Positions 18,891 to 33,400 of a stretch of DNA of 64,000 nucleotides are shown in pieces. The stretch is from Piscirickettsiaceae bacterium. Lineage in GTDB: Bacteria > Pseudomonadota > Gammaproteobacteria > Nitrosococcales > Methylophagaceae. The notes below the pieces were generated by a model. The model was given only the letters and a program-made list of their open reading frames with translations, did no database searches and had not been told where the DNA came from. The translations under genes and the position numbers were made by a program. Position 1 is the stretch's first letter. The number at the start of each line of letters is the position of its first letter. The DNA lies in contig JABSQO010000003.1 in assembly GCA_013215775.1 (NCBI GenBank), positions 1 to 64,000 on the forward strand, in the 5' to 3' direction.

Positions 18891-19667
18891 TTAATGGTCT
18901 GAATGCTCAGATAAAGGTAATGCCAAACCTTGTAATACAAAACCATCCTCTAAGTTGTGTACCACTGCTACGACACGTGTTTTATTGATATCCCATTCAT
19001 CTCCCATCATGACTGACGTTGAAAAATCCGTTTCGCCACCTTCGTTTAACGAAAAGGGGCCTAACCATTTTCTCACTAGGTGTTGATGGTTAAATGTTGC
19101 ACCAACATTATCCCCACCTTTAATTTCGCTCAATAAATCATCTTCTGTGATCGCTAAATAGAGTTGTGAATACTTTCTGTTTTCCTCGCCCTCAACGGCA
19201 ATATGACTATCAATAATCAATTCGCCATCATTATCTGACACGACTAATGTAATGCTAGATTCCGGTGCAAAGCCATTGACCACATGAATAACCTCTTTGA
19301 CATGTTTTTGCCAGTTATGAATAACTTCTCCACTGACTACAAACTCCGGTGTGTAAATCGTTTGAAAGAGATTAAGCTGAGCTTGTTGACGTTGTCGGTC
19401 TGAAAAAACAGGACTCGCAAAACGATCCACCCAACCTTTTTTATCATTCAGGTAATCGATATGAAAAGCTAAGACGATTAATTGATCATCCGTAATGCCT
19501 TGCTCCGGTAATTTATTAACCCAGCGATCAGCTGCCGGGCACAAACCACAACCTTCGGAAGTAAATAACTCCAAGACTGCCATTTGACGATCACCACTTT
19601 CAGCCTGCCATGTTTGAGCAAAGAGGCTTATTGGTAAAAGCAGCATAATGAGTAATATTTTCAGCAT
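18891..19667 (-). CDS. DUF1223 family thioredoxin-like secreted protein (copy 2)
   Basis: 258-residue secreted protein with a signal peptide (residues 1-17, ending LFAQ). The family motif is LELFTSEGCGLCPAADRWV near residue 35, followed by FHIDYLNDKKGWVDRFA and FSDRQRQQAQ. The CxxC pair is CGLC against CSSC in the first copy (10037-10780), and the region after WVD differs, so the two are diverged paralogs rather than a recent duplication. It lies 51 bp after truD on the same strand. Function of the family is not established. Confidence 0.87.
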   Translation of the reverse strand: MLKILLIMLLLPISLFAQTWQAESGDRQMAVLELFTSEGCGLCPAADRWVNKLPEQGITDDQLIVLAFHIDYLNDKKGWVDRFASPVFSDRQRQQAQLNLFQTIYTPEFVVSGEVIHNWQKHVKEVIHVVNGFAPESSITLVVSDNDGELIIDSHIAVEGEENRKYSQLYLAITEDDLLSEIKGGDNVGATFNHQHLVRKWLGPFSLNEGGETDFSTSVMMGDEWDINKTRVVAVVHNLEDGFVLQGLALPLSEHSDH

Positions 19668-19718
19668 GTATTTATGACCTTATCCTTCTGAACTCACTAT
19701 TTAAGAGGGTTTATGTAT

Positions 19719-20777
19719 CTAAATAGTTCCATGGTGTACATCGGTGATTATGGCTAATTCTCTCATAACCGCAGTTGCATAACTTCCTGCAGGTAGAGAA
19801 AAATCTAATTCTAACTGATTATCAGCTAAATATTGCCACTCAAAATTACCTGCAAATAATCTGAGTGATCGTCTTTCCTGATTGAGTCCAGCTTTTTCCA
19901 GCCCTTGCTGCCAATCATTCCAATCAGCCAAAATGTGTTGTTCTATATTTAAACTATCCAAGTGCGTGAGCTGCTGCCCCTTACCCCACATCGGACCTGT
20001 AGGATGTATATCCATACTATCAACACGATTCCGTAATTCTTCATCAACAGCATCAACATTAAATAAACTGGCTTTGGTGCCAGATAATAACATTACATCA
20101 CCCTCTAAAGGCTGATTCCAACTAGCTTTTTTGATGCGTTCTGCTAACACAAGATTAAATAACCATGAACGTGCAGACGATAAATAAATACTTTTTTGAT
20201 TGCGCTTTCGTGGTGCCTTTCCCGTTGAAAACCAATGTTCAACTCGCTGTAGATTACTGCCGTGATGGCCAAAACGCTGTTCACCAAAATAGTTTGGTAC
20301 ACCGTGTTGCTTGATCTGTTTTAAACTAGATTCCCACTGTGCTCTGTCACCTTGCAAGTCCGTTAATCGTAATTTAAAGCGATTACCAGACAATACACCT
20401 CGCTTTAATTTCTTACCGTGACGCGTTTGCTCAATAATTTGAATATCGTCATTTTCAAATTGTGTCCAGTTAGGTTCATCAAAACCTTCTAAATTAACAC
20501 TAAACCATTGACGAGTAATCGCATGGCGATCTTTGAGTCCGGCATAACCTACTGCAACTGATTTCACCCCTGAAAATTTGGCTAGTTCATTAGCGAGCCA
20601 ATCAGTATTGATACCTCGTTTCTGAATTTTTAACCAAACATGGCCGCCCTTTCCATCCGGTTTAAAGGGTAAAATCTCATCAACTTGGAAATATTCAGCT
20701 GACTGTCGAATATTGGCGGAACATGATGCTGCTGACTCGCTTACTCTAGGCAGCGATGCAAATTGATAATCTCTCAA
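19719..20777 (-). CDS. truD: tRNA pseudouridine(13) synthase
   Basis: Makes pseudouridine at position 13 of tRNA-Glu and others. The 352-residue length fits. Catalytic Asp83 lies in GYAGLKDRHAITRQWFS, and the second family motif NYFGEQRFGHHGSNL lies near residue 178. The gene starts 3 bp after the ispF stop (20781), the usual gammaproteobacterial ispD-ispF-truD order. Confidence 0.96.
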   Translation of the reverse strand: MRDYQFASLPRVSESAASCSANIRQSAEYFQVDEILPFKPDGKGGHVWLKIQKRGINTDWLANELAKFSGVKSVAVGYAGLKDRHAITRQWFSVNLEGFDEPNWTQFENDDIQIIEQTRHGKKLKRGVLSGNRFKLRLTDLQGDRAQWESSLKQIKQHGVPNYFGEQRFGHHGSNLQRVEHWFSTGKAPRKRNQKSIYLSSARSWLFNLVLAERIKKASWNQPLEGDVMLLSGTKASLFNVDAVDEELRNRVDSMDIHPTGPMWGKGQQLTHLDSLNIEQHILADWNDWQQGLEKAGLNQERRSLRLFAGNFEWQYLADNQLELDFSLPAGSYATAVMRELAIITDVHHGTI

Positions 20778-20780
20778 CTA

Positions 20781-21257
20781 TTATTCCGCTTGTTGAATTA
20801 ACACAACAGCATGAGCAGCAATACCTTCTTTCCGCCCAGTAAAACCCAACTGTTCCGTTGTCGTCGCTTTAACATTGACAGCATCACTTTCAATAGCAAG
20901 ATCCTTGGCTAATAAATCACGCATCTCTGGAATGAATGGGGCTAATTTAGGCGCTTGAGCAATGACCGTGCTATCAATATTATTTATTTTCCATCCACGT
21001 TCTGCCAAATCACTGACAACACGTTTTAGTAGCAATCTGCTATCAATATTTTTAAATGATTCATCTGTGTCGGGAAAATGATGGCCTATATCCCACAAAC
21101 CAGCAGCACCTAATAAAGCATCACAAATAGCATGAATCAATACATCACCATCTGAATGAGCCTCTAAACCATGTGTATGTGGAATCGTCACCCCACCAAT
21201 AACGAGATCGCTGCCGACAGCAAATTTATGCACATCATAGCCATGACCAATTCTCAT
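20781..21257 (-). CDS. ispF: 2-C-methyl-D-erythritol 2,4-cyclodiphosphate synthase
   Basis: Fifth enzyme of the MEP isoprenoid pathway; cyclises the CDP-ME 2-phosphate. The 158-residue protein has zinc ligands in GHGYDVHKF (Asp8, His10) and [18 protein letters not shown], the [20 protein letters not shown] region, and a C-terminal [20 protein letters not shown]. The start overlaps the ispD stop by 1 nt, so the two are coupled. Confidence 0.97.
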   Translation of the reverse strand: MRIGHGYDVHKFAVGSDLVIGGVTIPHTHGLEAHSDGDVLIHAICDALLGAAGLWDIGHHFPDTDESFKNIDSRLLLKRVVSDLAERGWKINNIDSTVIAQAPKLAPFIPEMRDLLAKDLAIESDAVNVKATTTEQLGFTGRKEGIAAHAVVLIQQAE

Positions 21258-21973
21258 TACGTGCCCCTCTGTTGCTGGAGAAATAAACTTGCTAACGCTA
21301 AATCCTGTGGCACAGTAATTTTGATATTATCCGAATGCCCTTCCACCATCATCGGCTGCAAGCCTACTAATTCCATTGCACTCGCTTCATCCGTTACGGT
21401 TAATTGCTGTTTTTTAGCTGTTTGCAATGCTTGTTTAAGTGCTTGTAAACGAAACATTTGCGGTGTGGATGCTCGCCACAAACCTTGTCTTTCAACCGTT
21501 GCAGTAATTGTTTGATCACTATTTGTACGCTTAACCGTATCATTGACTGGAATACCCAAAATGCCACCGACTGGATGATCACTTAATGTCTTCAGCATGC
21601 ATGTAATATCTTGATGTCGCAAACAGGGACGAGCCGCATCATGAACAAGAACCCAATAATCATCATCAACAATATTATCTAATTCAGTTAATGAATTGAG
21701 TACCGAATCGGCTCGTGATGCACCACCTTCTGCTACATGAATAGGCTTATCAATTTCTAGTGATAGTTGTGGCCACCATGGATCATCTTTAGCAATAGCA
21801 ACGACGATACCTTTAATTTTAGGATGAGAAGCCAAGCGCTGTAAGGTGTGTTCAATAACAGTTTTACCTTCCAATTCGAGATATTGCTTAGGCTTGTCAG
21901 CTTGCATTCTCATGCCGGTTCCAGCTGCAGGAACAATAGCCCATACCGATTGATTAGTCACTATCTGATCCAT
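21257..21973 (-). CDS. ispD: 2-C-methyl-D-erythritol 4-phosphate cytidylyltransferase
   Basis: Adds CMP to MEP in isoprenoid synthesis. The 238-residue protein has the nucleotide-binding [21 protein letters not shown] loop (in part), VHDAARPCL, and [10 protein letters not shown]. The start at 21973 lies inside the last codons of ftsB (20-nt overlap); a GTG four codons later is an alternative start. Order ftsB-ispD-ispF is classical. Confidence 0.96.
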   Translation of the reverse strand: MDQIVTNQSVWAIVPAAGTGMRMQADKPKQYLELEGKTVIEHTLQRLASHPKIKGIVVAIAKDDPWWPQLSLEIDKPIHVAEGGASRADSVLNSLTELDNIVDDDYWVLVHDAARPCLRHQDITCMLKTLSDHPVGGILGIPVNDTVKRTNSDQTITATVERQGLWRASTPQMFRLQALKQALQTAKKQQLTVTDEASAMELVGLQPMMVEGHSDNIKITVPQDLALASLFLQQQRGT

Positions 21974-22241
21974 CTTCTATGATTTGGAAAAAAGTTTCAC
22001 CCTGCTTAATCATACCTAATTCACTACGAGCACGTTCTTCCATCGCATCTAAGCCACTTTTTAGATCTTGTACTTCAGCGGCTAAGACCTGATTTCTTTC
22101 TTCAAGCACAGCATTATCTTGTTTTTGTATTTCAACCGAACGATGGAGATGTAACACGGGTGGCAAACCGTCGTGACTAAACCACAGTCGATATTGCAGT
22201 AAAAGCAATAATACTGTCAGTAAAATCATAATTGGTTTCAT
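21954..22241 (-). CDS. ftsB: Cell division protein FtsB
   Basis: 95-residue bitopic membrane protein of the FtsQBL divisome complex. One N-terminal transmembrane helix (about residues 4-21), then WFSHDGLPPVLHLH and a leucine-zipper coiled coil (about 32-72, with the conserved NQVLAAEVQDLKSG) and the family motif EERARSELGMIKQGETFFQ near the C-terminus. Its position 12 bp after eno and overlapping ispD supports the call. Confidence 0.95.
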   Translation of the reverse strand: MKPIMILLTVLLLLLQYRLWFSHDGLPPVLHLHRSVEIQKQDNAVLEERNQVLAAEVQDLKSGLDAMEERARSELGMIKQGETFFQIIEDGSDSD

Positions 22242-22253
22242 CGTTAATCGATA

Positions 22254-23552
<1,299 letters not shown>

Positions 23553-23585
23553 TTAAGTAAAGTCATTTGTACTCATCCAATTAGA

Positions 23586-24421
23586 TTAAAGTAATGAATC
23601 TTCAATAAAATCTTGTTTTTTAACCGTACTATCAATCGCCACTAATGTTTCTAATAACGCTTCCATTTTATGTAATGGCCAAGAATTAGCACCATCGCTT
23701 AAGGCTTTGTCAGGTTCAGGATGTGTTTCCATAAAGATACCCGCCACGCCAACAGCTACAGCAGCTCGCGCAAGTACAGGTACAAATTCACGTTGACCAC
23801 CTGATGTACCACCTTGGCCACCGGGTTGTTGTACAGAATGGGTCGCATCAAATACCACAGGACAATCCATTGCTCGCATAACGGGAAGACCACGCATATC
23901 TGAAATCAAGGTGTTGTAACCAAATGATGTGCCTCGGTCACACAACATAATCTGATTATTTCCTGTTGATTTGGCTTTTTCGGCTACGTGAACCATATCC
24001 CACGGTGCCAAAAATTGACCTTTTTTAATATTGACCGGCAAACCTTGTTTAGCCACATTCAAAATAAAGTTAGTTTGGCGACATAAAAATGCGGGGGTTT
24101 GTAATACATCCACGACGCTTGCCACTTCATCCAACGGCGTATCTTCATGTACATCCGTTAAAATGGGTACACCCAATTCTTTTTTCACTTTTTCAAAAAT
24201 AGCTAGGCCAGCGTCTAAACCAGGACCACGATAACTACTGGTAGAGGTTCGATTTGCTTTATCAAAAGACGATTTATAAATAAAGTGTATGCCTAACTTA
24301 TCCGTAAGTTCTTTTAATTGCCCAGCGACATCCATCGTCATTTGTTCACTTTCAATGACACAGGTACCGGCAATTAAAAATAGTGGCTGTTTACCACCTA
24401 CTTCTTGACCACATAATTGCA

Positions 24422-24422
<1 letters not shown>
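23586..24422 (-). CDS. kdsA: 3-deoxy-8-phosphooctulonate synthase
   Basis: Condenses arabinose 5-phosphate with phosphoenolpyruvate to KDO-8-phosphate for lipopolysaccharide. The 278-residue protein carries [86 protein letters not shown] (in part), [15 protein letters not shown]. The start overlaps the pyrG stop by 1 nt (TAATG), so the genes are co-translated. Metal-dependent versus independent class was not resolved. Confidence 0.96.
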
Positions 24423-26110
<1,688 letters not shown>

Positions 26111-26312
26111 TCAAATTAGGGGTCTAAATTAACAGAGTTGGCGGTTTTTCTCAATGAAAATATCTGCCTCTGGCTCAGTAAAAAATAGTCATCGGCATGT
26201 TGAAATAGACTTCTCAACATCATCACCATATGCAAATACCTGCACACTGGTGAAACAAATTTAAATTGATACTGGTATTGTACACAAGGTGCGCGTTACT
26301 ATTTGGTACAGC

Positions 26313-26343
26313 TTGAATTATATGGGTAAGAACCCTTTATAAT
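26313..26343 (+). promoter_or_regulatory. Putative promoter of the orphan membrane gene
   Basis: TTGAAT (26313-26318), a 19-bp spacer (longer than optimal) and a perfect TATAAT (26338-26343). Transcription would start near 26350, about 60 nt before the ATG and just before the palindrome at 26367. Confidence 0.5.
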
Positions 26344-26366
26344 TTGAGCAAAAACTAGAGTGATAT

Positions 26367-26380
26367 ACGGAACGTTCCGT
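26367..26380. promoter_or_regulatory. 14-bp perfect palindrome ACGGAACGTTCCGT
   Basis: Self-complementary without a loop, 24 bp past the -10 box and 31 bp before the start codon. The placement is that of a repressor operator in the early transcribed region. TetR-family proteins often use such sites, but no regulator gene is adjacent. Confidence 0.45.
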
Positions 26381-26411
26381 AAAATAAACTGTTAAAAATT
26401 TAGTGAGAATC

Positions 26412-26762
26412 ATGTCAGAAAGTCAAAATAAAAACAAATGGAGTAACGAACACAAGCAACTTCTTCATGATTATTTGAAGCATATGGTTACGATAAGCAC
26501 AGGTATGATATTAATTATGGTCACCTTCTTACACCAAATATCAAAAAACCCAGAATGGAAATTTTGCGTCGCCATTGCACTAGTGAGCTTCATGGCAACC
26601 GTTTTTGGCTGTATTCTAGTTCAAACCGCAGATATTTTTGATATAAACCACAGTGAAGACTGGTCTGCAAATGTAGCAATATTTGGAATTTCTATCGCAT
26701 GGATGGGTTTTGTTACTGGTATTATTGCTTTGGTTGTATTTGGTTTGAAAAACATACTGTAA
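26412..26762 (+). CDS. Orphan three-helix membrane protein of unknown function
   Basis: I do not recognise this 116-residue protein. The N-terminus is charged (SESQNKNKWSNEHKQLL), followed by hydrophobic segments at about 27-45, 53-75 and 90-114; the last ends VVFGLKNIL. No cysteine pairs or enzymatic motifs are seen. The ATG at 26412 has GAGA just upstream; a GTG three codons earlier is possible. It is the only rightward gene between 17.4 and 47.2 kb, with its own promoter and a palindrome in the leader, so it is separately controlled. Confidence 0.65.
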   Translation: MSESQNKNKWSNEHKQLLHDYLKHMVTISTGMILIMVTFLHQISKNPEWKFCVAIALVSFMATVFGCILVQTADIFDINHSEDWSANVAIFGISIAWMGFVTGIIALVVFGLKNIL

Positions 26763-26904
26763 AAATTTTCGCAGAAATCAAATCGTTACTACACTCACTT
26801 CTCACTGGAGCGTAAAAATCTTTGATTTGTTCCCTTTGCGATAAAAACAAATAACATGAAGAGGAATTCGCTACATATATTCTAAAGCTAAATAATGCAG
26901 CCAT

Positions 26905-26936
26905 TAAATTAAAAGAAACTCTACCCTTTTAATTTA
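26905..26936. repeat. AT-rich inverted repeat over the tilS stop codon
   Basis: Eleven-base arms (TAAATTAAAAG and its complement) with a 10-base loop that contains the tilS stop. It may serve as a weak terminator for tilS, though no clear T-run follows. Confidence 0.35.
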
Positions 26937-28267
26937 GGGAAATAGCCCTGCTGTCCTTTGACGACAGTGAATTTATCGCTAATGCAATAATCAGCCACAG
27001 CAACCAGTTCTTCATCTTTATAGAACAGTGGAATTCGATCACGTTGCCACGGTGGAATAGCCCATTCTTGCAATAAATTCTTCACACTTTTATGGTGTGC
27101 ATGCCCTTGCGGTTGAATCTGTTCTCCACCCTGACGAAAGCGAACTGTTAAACCGGCTGTTATTGCCTGTTCACTGATTCCTTGTTCCATCGGCTGCCAA
27201 CGTAATGTGCGACCATCGGACAAGGTAATATCTTGCAGACTATGACAGTCAATAATTTGATTGTCATCATGTTTAGCCAGTGGAGACATAATATACAGTT
27301 GATCTTGATAGCGCCTGACTTCAACCTCTGACCAACTCACCATCGGATTACTATCTTGCTTCGCTAAACACACTTCATCAATCACTTGTTGTAAACACGC
27401 TGTCGATGGCATTGGAAAATGCCTTAATGTCAGGTAATAACGTAATAAGTTTCGGCAACGCGGAGGTGATAAAGTTAATAATCCAGAAATGGGCAGTGAG
27501 TCTTTTGTTTCATCCATGGCTAAATTTACAAGATCGATCATCGCTAGCTCATCTAACAGCTCACTTGCTTCAGCACAATGTTCTGCACTACGACTTATTG
27601 TTTTAGCGGCACTTGGCCAACGTTGCTCAATATCAGGCCAAACCGTATGGCGAATATAATTTCGATTCCATCGTGTATCACTATTACTCGGGTCTTCAAT
27701 CCACTGCAATTGATGCTGTTGGGCATAAGCGCTAATATCTTGTTGTGACACATTCAGTAGAGGGCGAATAGCCTCGGCATCGCCTAATGAAAACTGTGCT
27801 GCCATTGCCGACAAACCTTTTGGCCCTGCACCACGAAATAGCTGTAACAAGAGTGTTTCAGCTTGATCTTCCTGATGTTGCGCCGTGAGTAATACATCAT
27901 TGGCGGTCAATTGTTGTTGAAATGCTTGGTATCGTGCAGCTCTCGCTGCCGCTTCCATGCCTAATTGATCGATATCGGCAACGGTCACTTTGATATTACA
28001 GAATTCAACCTTTAAATCAGATGCCACTGCAGCACAGTGTTGTGTCCATTTGGATGAATCAGAATGTAAGCCATGATCAATATGGATCGCATAAATTGAC
28101 TTTATATCAGGATGATTAGCGGTTGCTAAAAGATGAAGTAATACATGTGAATCCACGCCGCCGCTATAAGCGACCCAGATCTTTTTCCCTATTGTGCAAT
28201 GAACAATGTCATCAATAATTTTCTGTGTATTCAACACGATCAAAGATCTGTTATTCCAAAAACTCAC
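26921..28267 (-). CDS. tilS: tRNA(Ile)-lysidine synthetase
   Basis: Adds lysine to C34 of the CAU tRNA-Ile so that it reads AUA; essential in most bacteria. The 448-residue protein has the PP-loop [46 protein letters not shown] (in part), and the C-terminal TilS domain with [11 protein letters not shown] and [20 protein letters not shown]. The start is uncertain: the GTG at 28267 lies inside the end of accA (17-nt overlap), and a GTG ten codons later is also possible. The order dnaE ... accA-tilS is conserved. Confidence 0.95.
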   Translation of the reverse strand: MSFWNNRSLIVLNTQKIIDDIVHCTIGKKIWVAYSGGVDSHVLLHLLATANHPDIKSIYAIHIDHGLHSDSSKWTQHCAAVASDLKVEFCNIKVTVADIDQLGMEAAARAARYQAFQQQLTANDVLLTAQHQEDQAETLLLQLFRGAGPKGLSAMAAQFSLGDAEAIRPLLNVSQQDISAYAQQHQLQWIEDPSNSDTRWNRNYIRHTVWPDIEQRWPSAAKTISRSAEHCAEASELLDELAMIDLVNLAMDETKDSLPISGLLTLSPPRCRNLLRYYLTLRHFPMPSTACLQQVIDEVCLAKQDSNPMVSWSEVEVRRYQDQLYIMSPLAKHDDNQIIDCHSLQDITLSDGRTLRWQPMEQGISEQAITAGLTVRFRQGGEQIQPQGHAHHKSVKNLLQEWAIPPWQRDRIPLFYKDEELVAVADYCISDKFTVVKGQQGYFPKLKG

Positions 28268-29207
28268 CGTAATTTAACAAACGATTTTGACGCTGCTCAA
28301 CCAACGTATCTAAAGGCAATTGCTCTAATTCGCTTAATTTTTCATCAATCGCATTTTTAACTCGGTTTGCTATCTCGTCTATATCACGATGTGCTCCGCC
28401 TAACGGTTCTGTGATAACTTCATCTACTAGACCTAAACCTTTCAGACGGTCAGAAGTCACACCTAATGTCGTCGCGGCATCAGAGGCTTTATCTGCACTT
28501 TTCCACAAAATAGAGGCACACCCTTCTGGAGAAATAACTGAATAAATACTGTATTCCAATATTATCAGATGATCTGCCACTCCAACAGCTAATGCACCAC
28601 CTGAACCACCTTCGCCAATAACGGTACTAATAATAGGTGTTCTAAGCTGTGCCATTTCAAATAAATTACGGGCAATCGCTTCACTTTGGCCTCGCTCTTC
28701 AGCGCCAATACCAGGATAGGCTCCAGGGGTATCAATAAAGGTCACTACCGGTAATCCAAAACGTTCGGCCATTTTCATTATGCGTAATGCTTTACGATAA
28801 CCTTCAGGACGAGGCATGCCAAAGTTTCTGGCTACTTTTTCTTTGGTATCTCGGCCTTTTTGATGACCAATAACCATCACAGGCCGGCCATTTAACCGCC
28901 CCATTCCCGTCACTAATGCAGCATCATCACCATATGCCCGATCACCATGTAACTCTTCAAAATCAGTAATGATTCGATGGATATAATCTAAGGTATATGG
29001 ACGTTGTGGATGACGTGCCATTTGTGTTGTTTGCCATGGCGTCAATGATGAAAAGATAGATTGAGTCAGTTCAACACTTTTCTGTTGTAACTTTTGAATT
29101 TCTTCAGTGATATTGAGATCACTATCGCTACTCATGTAACGCAACTCATCAATTTTTGCTTCTAACTCTGCAATAGGTTGCTCATAGTCTAAGAAATTCA
29201 TTTGCAT
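28251..29207 (-). CDS. accA: Acetyl-CoA carboxylase, carboxyltransferase subunit alpha
   Basis: Transfers carboxyl from biotin to acetyl-CoA, the first step of fatty acid synthesis, with AccD. The 318-residue length matches E. coli (319). Motifs include [21 protein letters not shown] at the N-terminus (in part), [57 protein letters not shown] (in part), [10 protein letters not shown] and [12 protein letters not shown]. The ATG at 29207 has AAGG 9 bp upstream; an ATG two codons later is the alternative. Confidence 0.97.
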   Translation of the reverse strand: MQMNFLDYEQPIAELEAKIDELRYMSSDSDLNITEEIQKLQQKSVELTQSIFSSLTPWQTTQMARHPQRPYTLDYIHRIITDFEELHGDRAYGDDAALVTGMGRLNGRPVMVIGHQKGRDTKEKVARNFGMPRPEGYRKALRIMKMAERFGLPVVTFIDTPGAYPGIGAEERGQSEAIARNLFEMAQLRTPIISTVIGEGGSGGALAVGVADHLIILEYSIYSVISPEGCASILWKSADKASDAATTLGVTSDRLKGLGLVDEVITEPLGGAHRDIDEIANRVKNAIDEKLSELEQLPLDTLVEQRQNRLLNYGEFLE

Positions 29208-29268
29208 TGTTTGCTACCTTAAAGATTCATATTTGATACGAATTATACACGCTGATAAGCTGCGTGTT

Positions 29269-30375
29269 TTACCCCATTATTAATTCACTGCCACTATCGT
29301 CATCATGCTCATCTGGTCCCGCTGACATACGAACCGCCAAACTAAGATCATTTTTCGAATCGGCATTAAATATCGCTTCATCTAAGCTGATTTGGCCAGA
29401 TTGATATAAAATCAATAATGCTTGATCGAATGTGATAGTGCCTTTCTCCGTGCTTTCTTTCATGGCACCTTTAATGCCACTAATATTACCTTTAGTAATC
29501 AATTCAGCAATAAATGGTGTATTGAGCATCACCTCGACTGCTGGCACTCGCTTGCCATCTTTCGCCACAAGTAAACGTTGAGAAATGATAGCTCGTAAAT
29601 TCAATGATAAATCTGTTAATAATTGTCGATGCGCCGTCTCTGGGAAGAAATTTAAAATTCTATCCAAAGCTTGATTGGCATTATTAGCATGTAATGTCGC
29701 TAAACAAAGATGGCCTGTTTCTGAGTAATTAATAGCATGCTTCATGGTCTCTATATCCCGAATCTCACCGATCATAATGACATCTGGAGCTTCCCGTAAC
29801 GCATTCTTTAACGCATTTTCATAGGATAAGGTATCAATACCTACTTCACGTTGTTGCACAACTGATTTTTCATGTTTGTGGATAAATTCGAGAGGATCTT
29901 CAATCGTTAAGATATGTGAAGCAGAATTCCGATTACGGTGACCAATCATCGCCGCCAGTGATGTTGATTTTCCTGAACCGGTTGCACCAACGACTAAAAT
30001 CAAACCACGCTGTTCCATGATGATTTCACCCAAAATAGGGGGCAAATTCATTTCTGTAAAATTAGGAATATGGATTTGAATAAAGCGAATGACAATAGAA
30101 ACTTCACCACGTTGCCAAAAAATATTGACTCGAAACCGACCAACATCATGCATTGGTACTGCAAAGTTCATTTCCATGGTCTCTTCAAACTCTGCAGCTT
30201 GAGTTTCATTCATTAGAGTATAAGCAATCTCTTTGACCTCCCCGGCTTCCATCTTTTGATTACCAACGGGTCGAATAATGCCATCTATTTTGAGGTGTGG
30301 TTCCGTTCCTGTGCAGAAAAACAGATCTGATGCCGCTTTTTCAGACATCAATTTAAAGTAGGGCGTTATATCCAT
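29269..30375 (-). CDS. pilU: Type IV pilus retraction ATPase PilU
   Basis: Hexameric ATPase that assists pilus retraction. The 368-residue protein has Walker A VGATGSGKSTSLAAM near residue 133, Asp box ILTIEDPLEFIH, Walker B VIMIGEIRD and His box TGHLCLATLHANNANQALDRILNFFP (in part). The ATG motif GATGSGKS, the LHANNANQALDR stretch and the C-terminal TEKGTITFDQAL separate PilU from PilT. pilT, usually adjacent, is not here; the gene stands alone between dnaE and accA with 60-120 bp gaps on each side. Confidence 0.93.
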   Translation of the reverse strand: MDITPYFKLMSEKAASDLFFCTGTEPHLKIDGIIRPVGNQKMEAGEVKEIAYTLMNETQAAEFEETMEMNFAVPMHDVGRFRVNIFWQRGEVSIVIRFIQIHIPNFTEMNLPPILGEIIMEQRGLILVVGATGSGKSTSLAAMIGHRNRNSASHILTIEDPLEFIHKHEKSVVQQREVGIDTLSYENALKNALREAPDVIMIGEIRDIETMKHAINYSETGHLCLATLHANNANQALDRILNFFPETAHRQLLTDLSLNLRAIISQRLLVAKDGKRVPAVEVMLNTPFIAELITKGNISGIKGAMKESTEKGTITFDQALLILYQSGQISLDEAIFNADSKNDLSLAVRMSAGPDEHDDDSGSELIMG

Positions 30376-30498
30376 TGCATCATTCCTATTACTTAACTTA
30401 ATGTTATCTACTAACTCTAATAACTAATTCATTATTATTCAACAAACTTTCATCAGGCGATAGTCTAGTGGTGTGAGGACTTGATAGAACAGACTCCA

Positions 30499-33400
30499 CT
30501 AAGAACCATATTTCATTTTAACGGTACTCACCTTTGGCGATGTTGCTAAATCAGCTAGCAGTGCATCTGTCGGAGTTACATTCCACTCTTCTCCTAGTGA
30601 GATTAGCGTACGAGCATCTTGATTTTTATAATCAACTTCTAGCGGTGTTAGCCCTTCCCTATAAGGACTTAATGTGCTTTTCAATGATTGTATCCAATCT
30701 TGATTATCGGTATTATTTTCAATACTTACCACCAATGCTTTACCGCACATCTCACGTGCTCTCGCGATGTCATACACTGTTTCCGCTGTTGCAGCTAAGC
30801 CCCCGGTGAAGTTATCTTGGCCAATTTTCCCTTGAATAACAACTAGTTTATCCGGTTGCATTAGTGACTGATATTGCTCATACACTTCTGCAAAAACGCG
30901 CACCTCTAACCGAGCAGTTTGATCATCCAAGGTAAGAAATGCCATCCTGCCACCATTTTTACTCTTCATCGTTCTAATCGCAACAATCAAACCGGCGGTA
31001 ATAACTGGGATCTCATTTCGCTGGTAACCTTTGGCTTCAGGAGCCTCTAATTCATTTATTTTTTTAGGAATAAATTTAGCGAGCTCTTCAGCATAACGAT
31101 CAATAGGATGACCACTTAAATAGAGTCCCAATGTTTCTTTTTCAGCAATCAGTAATTGCTCTTCTGTCCATGGCACCGTCTCAATAAGAGGCTCTTCAAC
31201 ATTCTGTTGGGCATCCACCGCCATCAGACCAAACATATCATCTTGTCCGCTATCATGATTACTTCGGTGTTGTTCAGCAATTTGCAATGCTCTGGTGACA
31301 CTTGCTTGCAAACTTGATCGATGGCCGCCTAATGAATCTAAGGCACCTGATTTAGTTAAGGCATCCATCACTCGACGATTAGCCTTACCCGCACGTTGAC
31401 AAAAATCATATAAGCTGGTGAATGGTTTTCCGTGCTCACGCTCATGAACAATCCCCGTCAATGCTGCTTCACCAACACCTTTAATAGCGCCCATGCCATA
31501 ACGAATAGATTGTTCATCTGCAACTGTAAAATGAATCTTACTGTAGTTAACATCAGGGGGAAGGACAGTCAGACCCATATCTCGGCAATCATCGATTAAA
31601 CCAACAATTTTATCGGTGGTATCCATATCCGCTGATAAAACCGCCGCCATAAAGGCCGCGGGATAATGTGCTTTTAACCAAGCAGTTTGATAGGCAATAA
31701 GTGCATAAGCAGCTGAATGTGATTTATTAAAACCATATTCAGCAAATTTTTCCATTAAATCAAAGATCGGACCTGCTGTTTTTTCGTCAATGTCACGCTT
31801 CTGTGCACCGGCTAAAAATAGCTCACGTTGTTTAGCCATCTCTTCCGGCTTTTTCTTACCCATGGCTCGACGTAACATATCGGCGCCACCCAAGCTATAT
31901 CCTGCCAAGACCTGAGCAATCTGCATAACTTGCTCTTGGTATACGATTACCCCATAAGTCGGCTTTAAAACTGGCTCAAGATCGGGGTGAGGATAAGCCA
32001 CTTTTGCACGACCATGTTTCCGGTTTACAAAATCATCAACCATGCCTGACTGTAATGGTCCAGGTCTAAATAAAGCTACCAAGGCAATAATATCTTCAAA
32101 AGTATCGGGTTTAAGGCGTTTAATCAGCTCTTTCATACCACGTGATTCGAGTTGAAAAACAGCCGTTGTTTCAGCCCGCTTTAACAAATCATAACTGGCT
32201 TTATCATCCAACGGCAGATTAGTGATATCAATTTTGGCCGCCTCATCTGGAGGCAACATCGCTTTGACATTTTTAACTGCCCAATCAATAACGGTAAGTG
32301 TTTTTAATCCCAAAAAGTCAAACTTAACTAAGCCGACACTTTCAACATCATCCTTATCATATTGTGATACTAAGCCGGCACCATTTTGTTCACAGTAGAT
32401 GGGGGTATATTCTGTTAATGCTTTAGGAGCAATAACGACCCCACCAGCATGTTTACCAACATTACGAGTCAAACCTTCTAACTGCAAAGCGAGATCAATT
32501 AGCGTTTTAACGTCATCTTCTTTGTCATAACGTTCTTTCAGTAAAGGCTCTTGTTCCAAGGCCTTGGTTAATGTCATTTTAATTTCAAAGGGTACTAATT
32601 TAGCCAGCCCATCAACCAAACCGTAAGGAAAACCTAATACTCGTCCAACATCACGTAATACTGCTTTGGCAGCCATCGTGCCGTAAGTAATAATTTGAGA
32701 CACATGATCACGACCATAGTGCTGAGAAACATATTCAATAACGCGATCACGGCCTTCCATACAAAAATCGATATCAAAGTCAGGCAACGACACCCTTTCA
32801 GGATTTAGAAAACGCTCGAATAGTAAATCATATTGTAGTGGGTCAATATCAGTAATTTTTAGTGCATAGGCAACTAAGGATCCTGCACCCGATCCTCGCC
32901 CAGGACCAACAGGAACCTCATTATTTTTTGCCCAATGGATAAAGTCGGCAACGATTAAGAAATAACCTGGGAATCCCATTTGATTGATAACATCTAATTC
33001 AATCTGCAACCGTTCTTCATATTCTGATCGCTTCTGCTCTAATACTTCTGCTTCAGGAAATAAAACAATTAGTCGCTCCTGTAGCCCCGTAAAAGCTTCT
33101 TGTGAAAAGAATTCATCAATTGTCATGCCTTCAGGTACAGGAAAATCAGGCAAATAATGTTTATCTAAAGTGAGTTCAACAGTACAACGTTTAGCTATTT
33201 CTACTGTGTTTTCTATCGCTTCAGGAATATCACTAAACAATTCCACCATTTCAGATGGAGTTCGTAAATACTGCTGATCAGAATAATTCCGATGGCGACG
33301 TGGGTCATCTAATAATCGACCTTCACTGATGCATACTTTGGCTTCATGAGCTTCAAATTGTGATGCATCTATAAATCGAACATCATTGGTGGCAACAACG

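Noticed and set aside
21171-21515. 114-codon plus-strand frame over ispF and ispD
   Set aside because: Antisense shadow of two well-conserved genes; cysteine-rich composition is an artefact of the frame.
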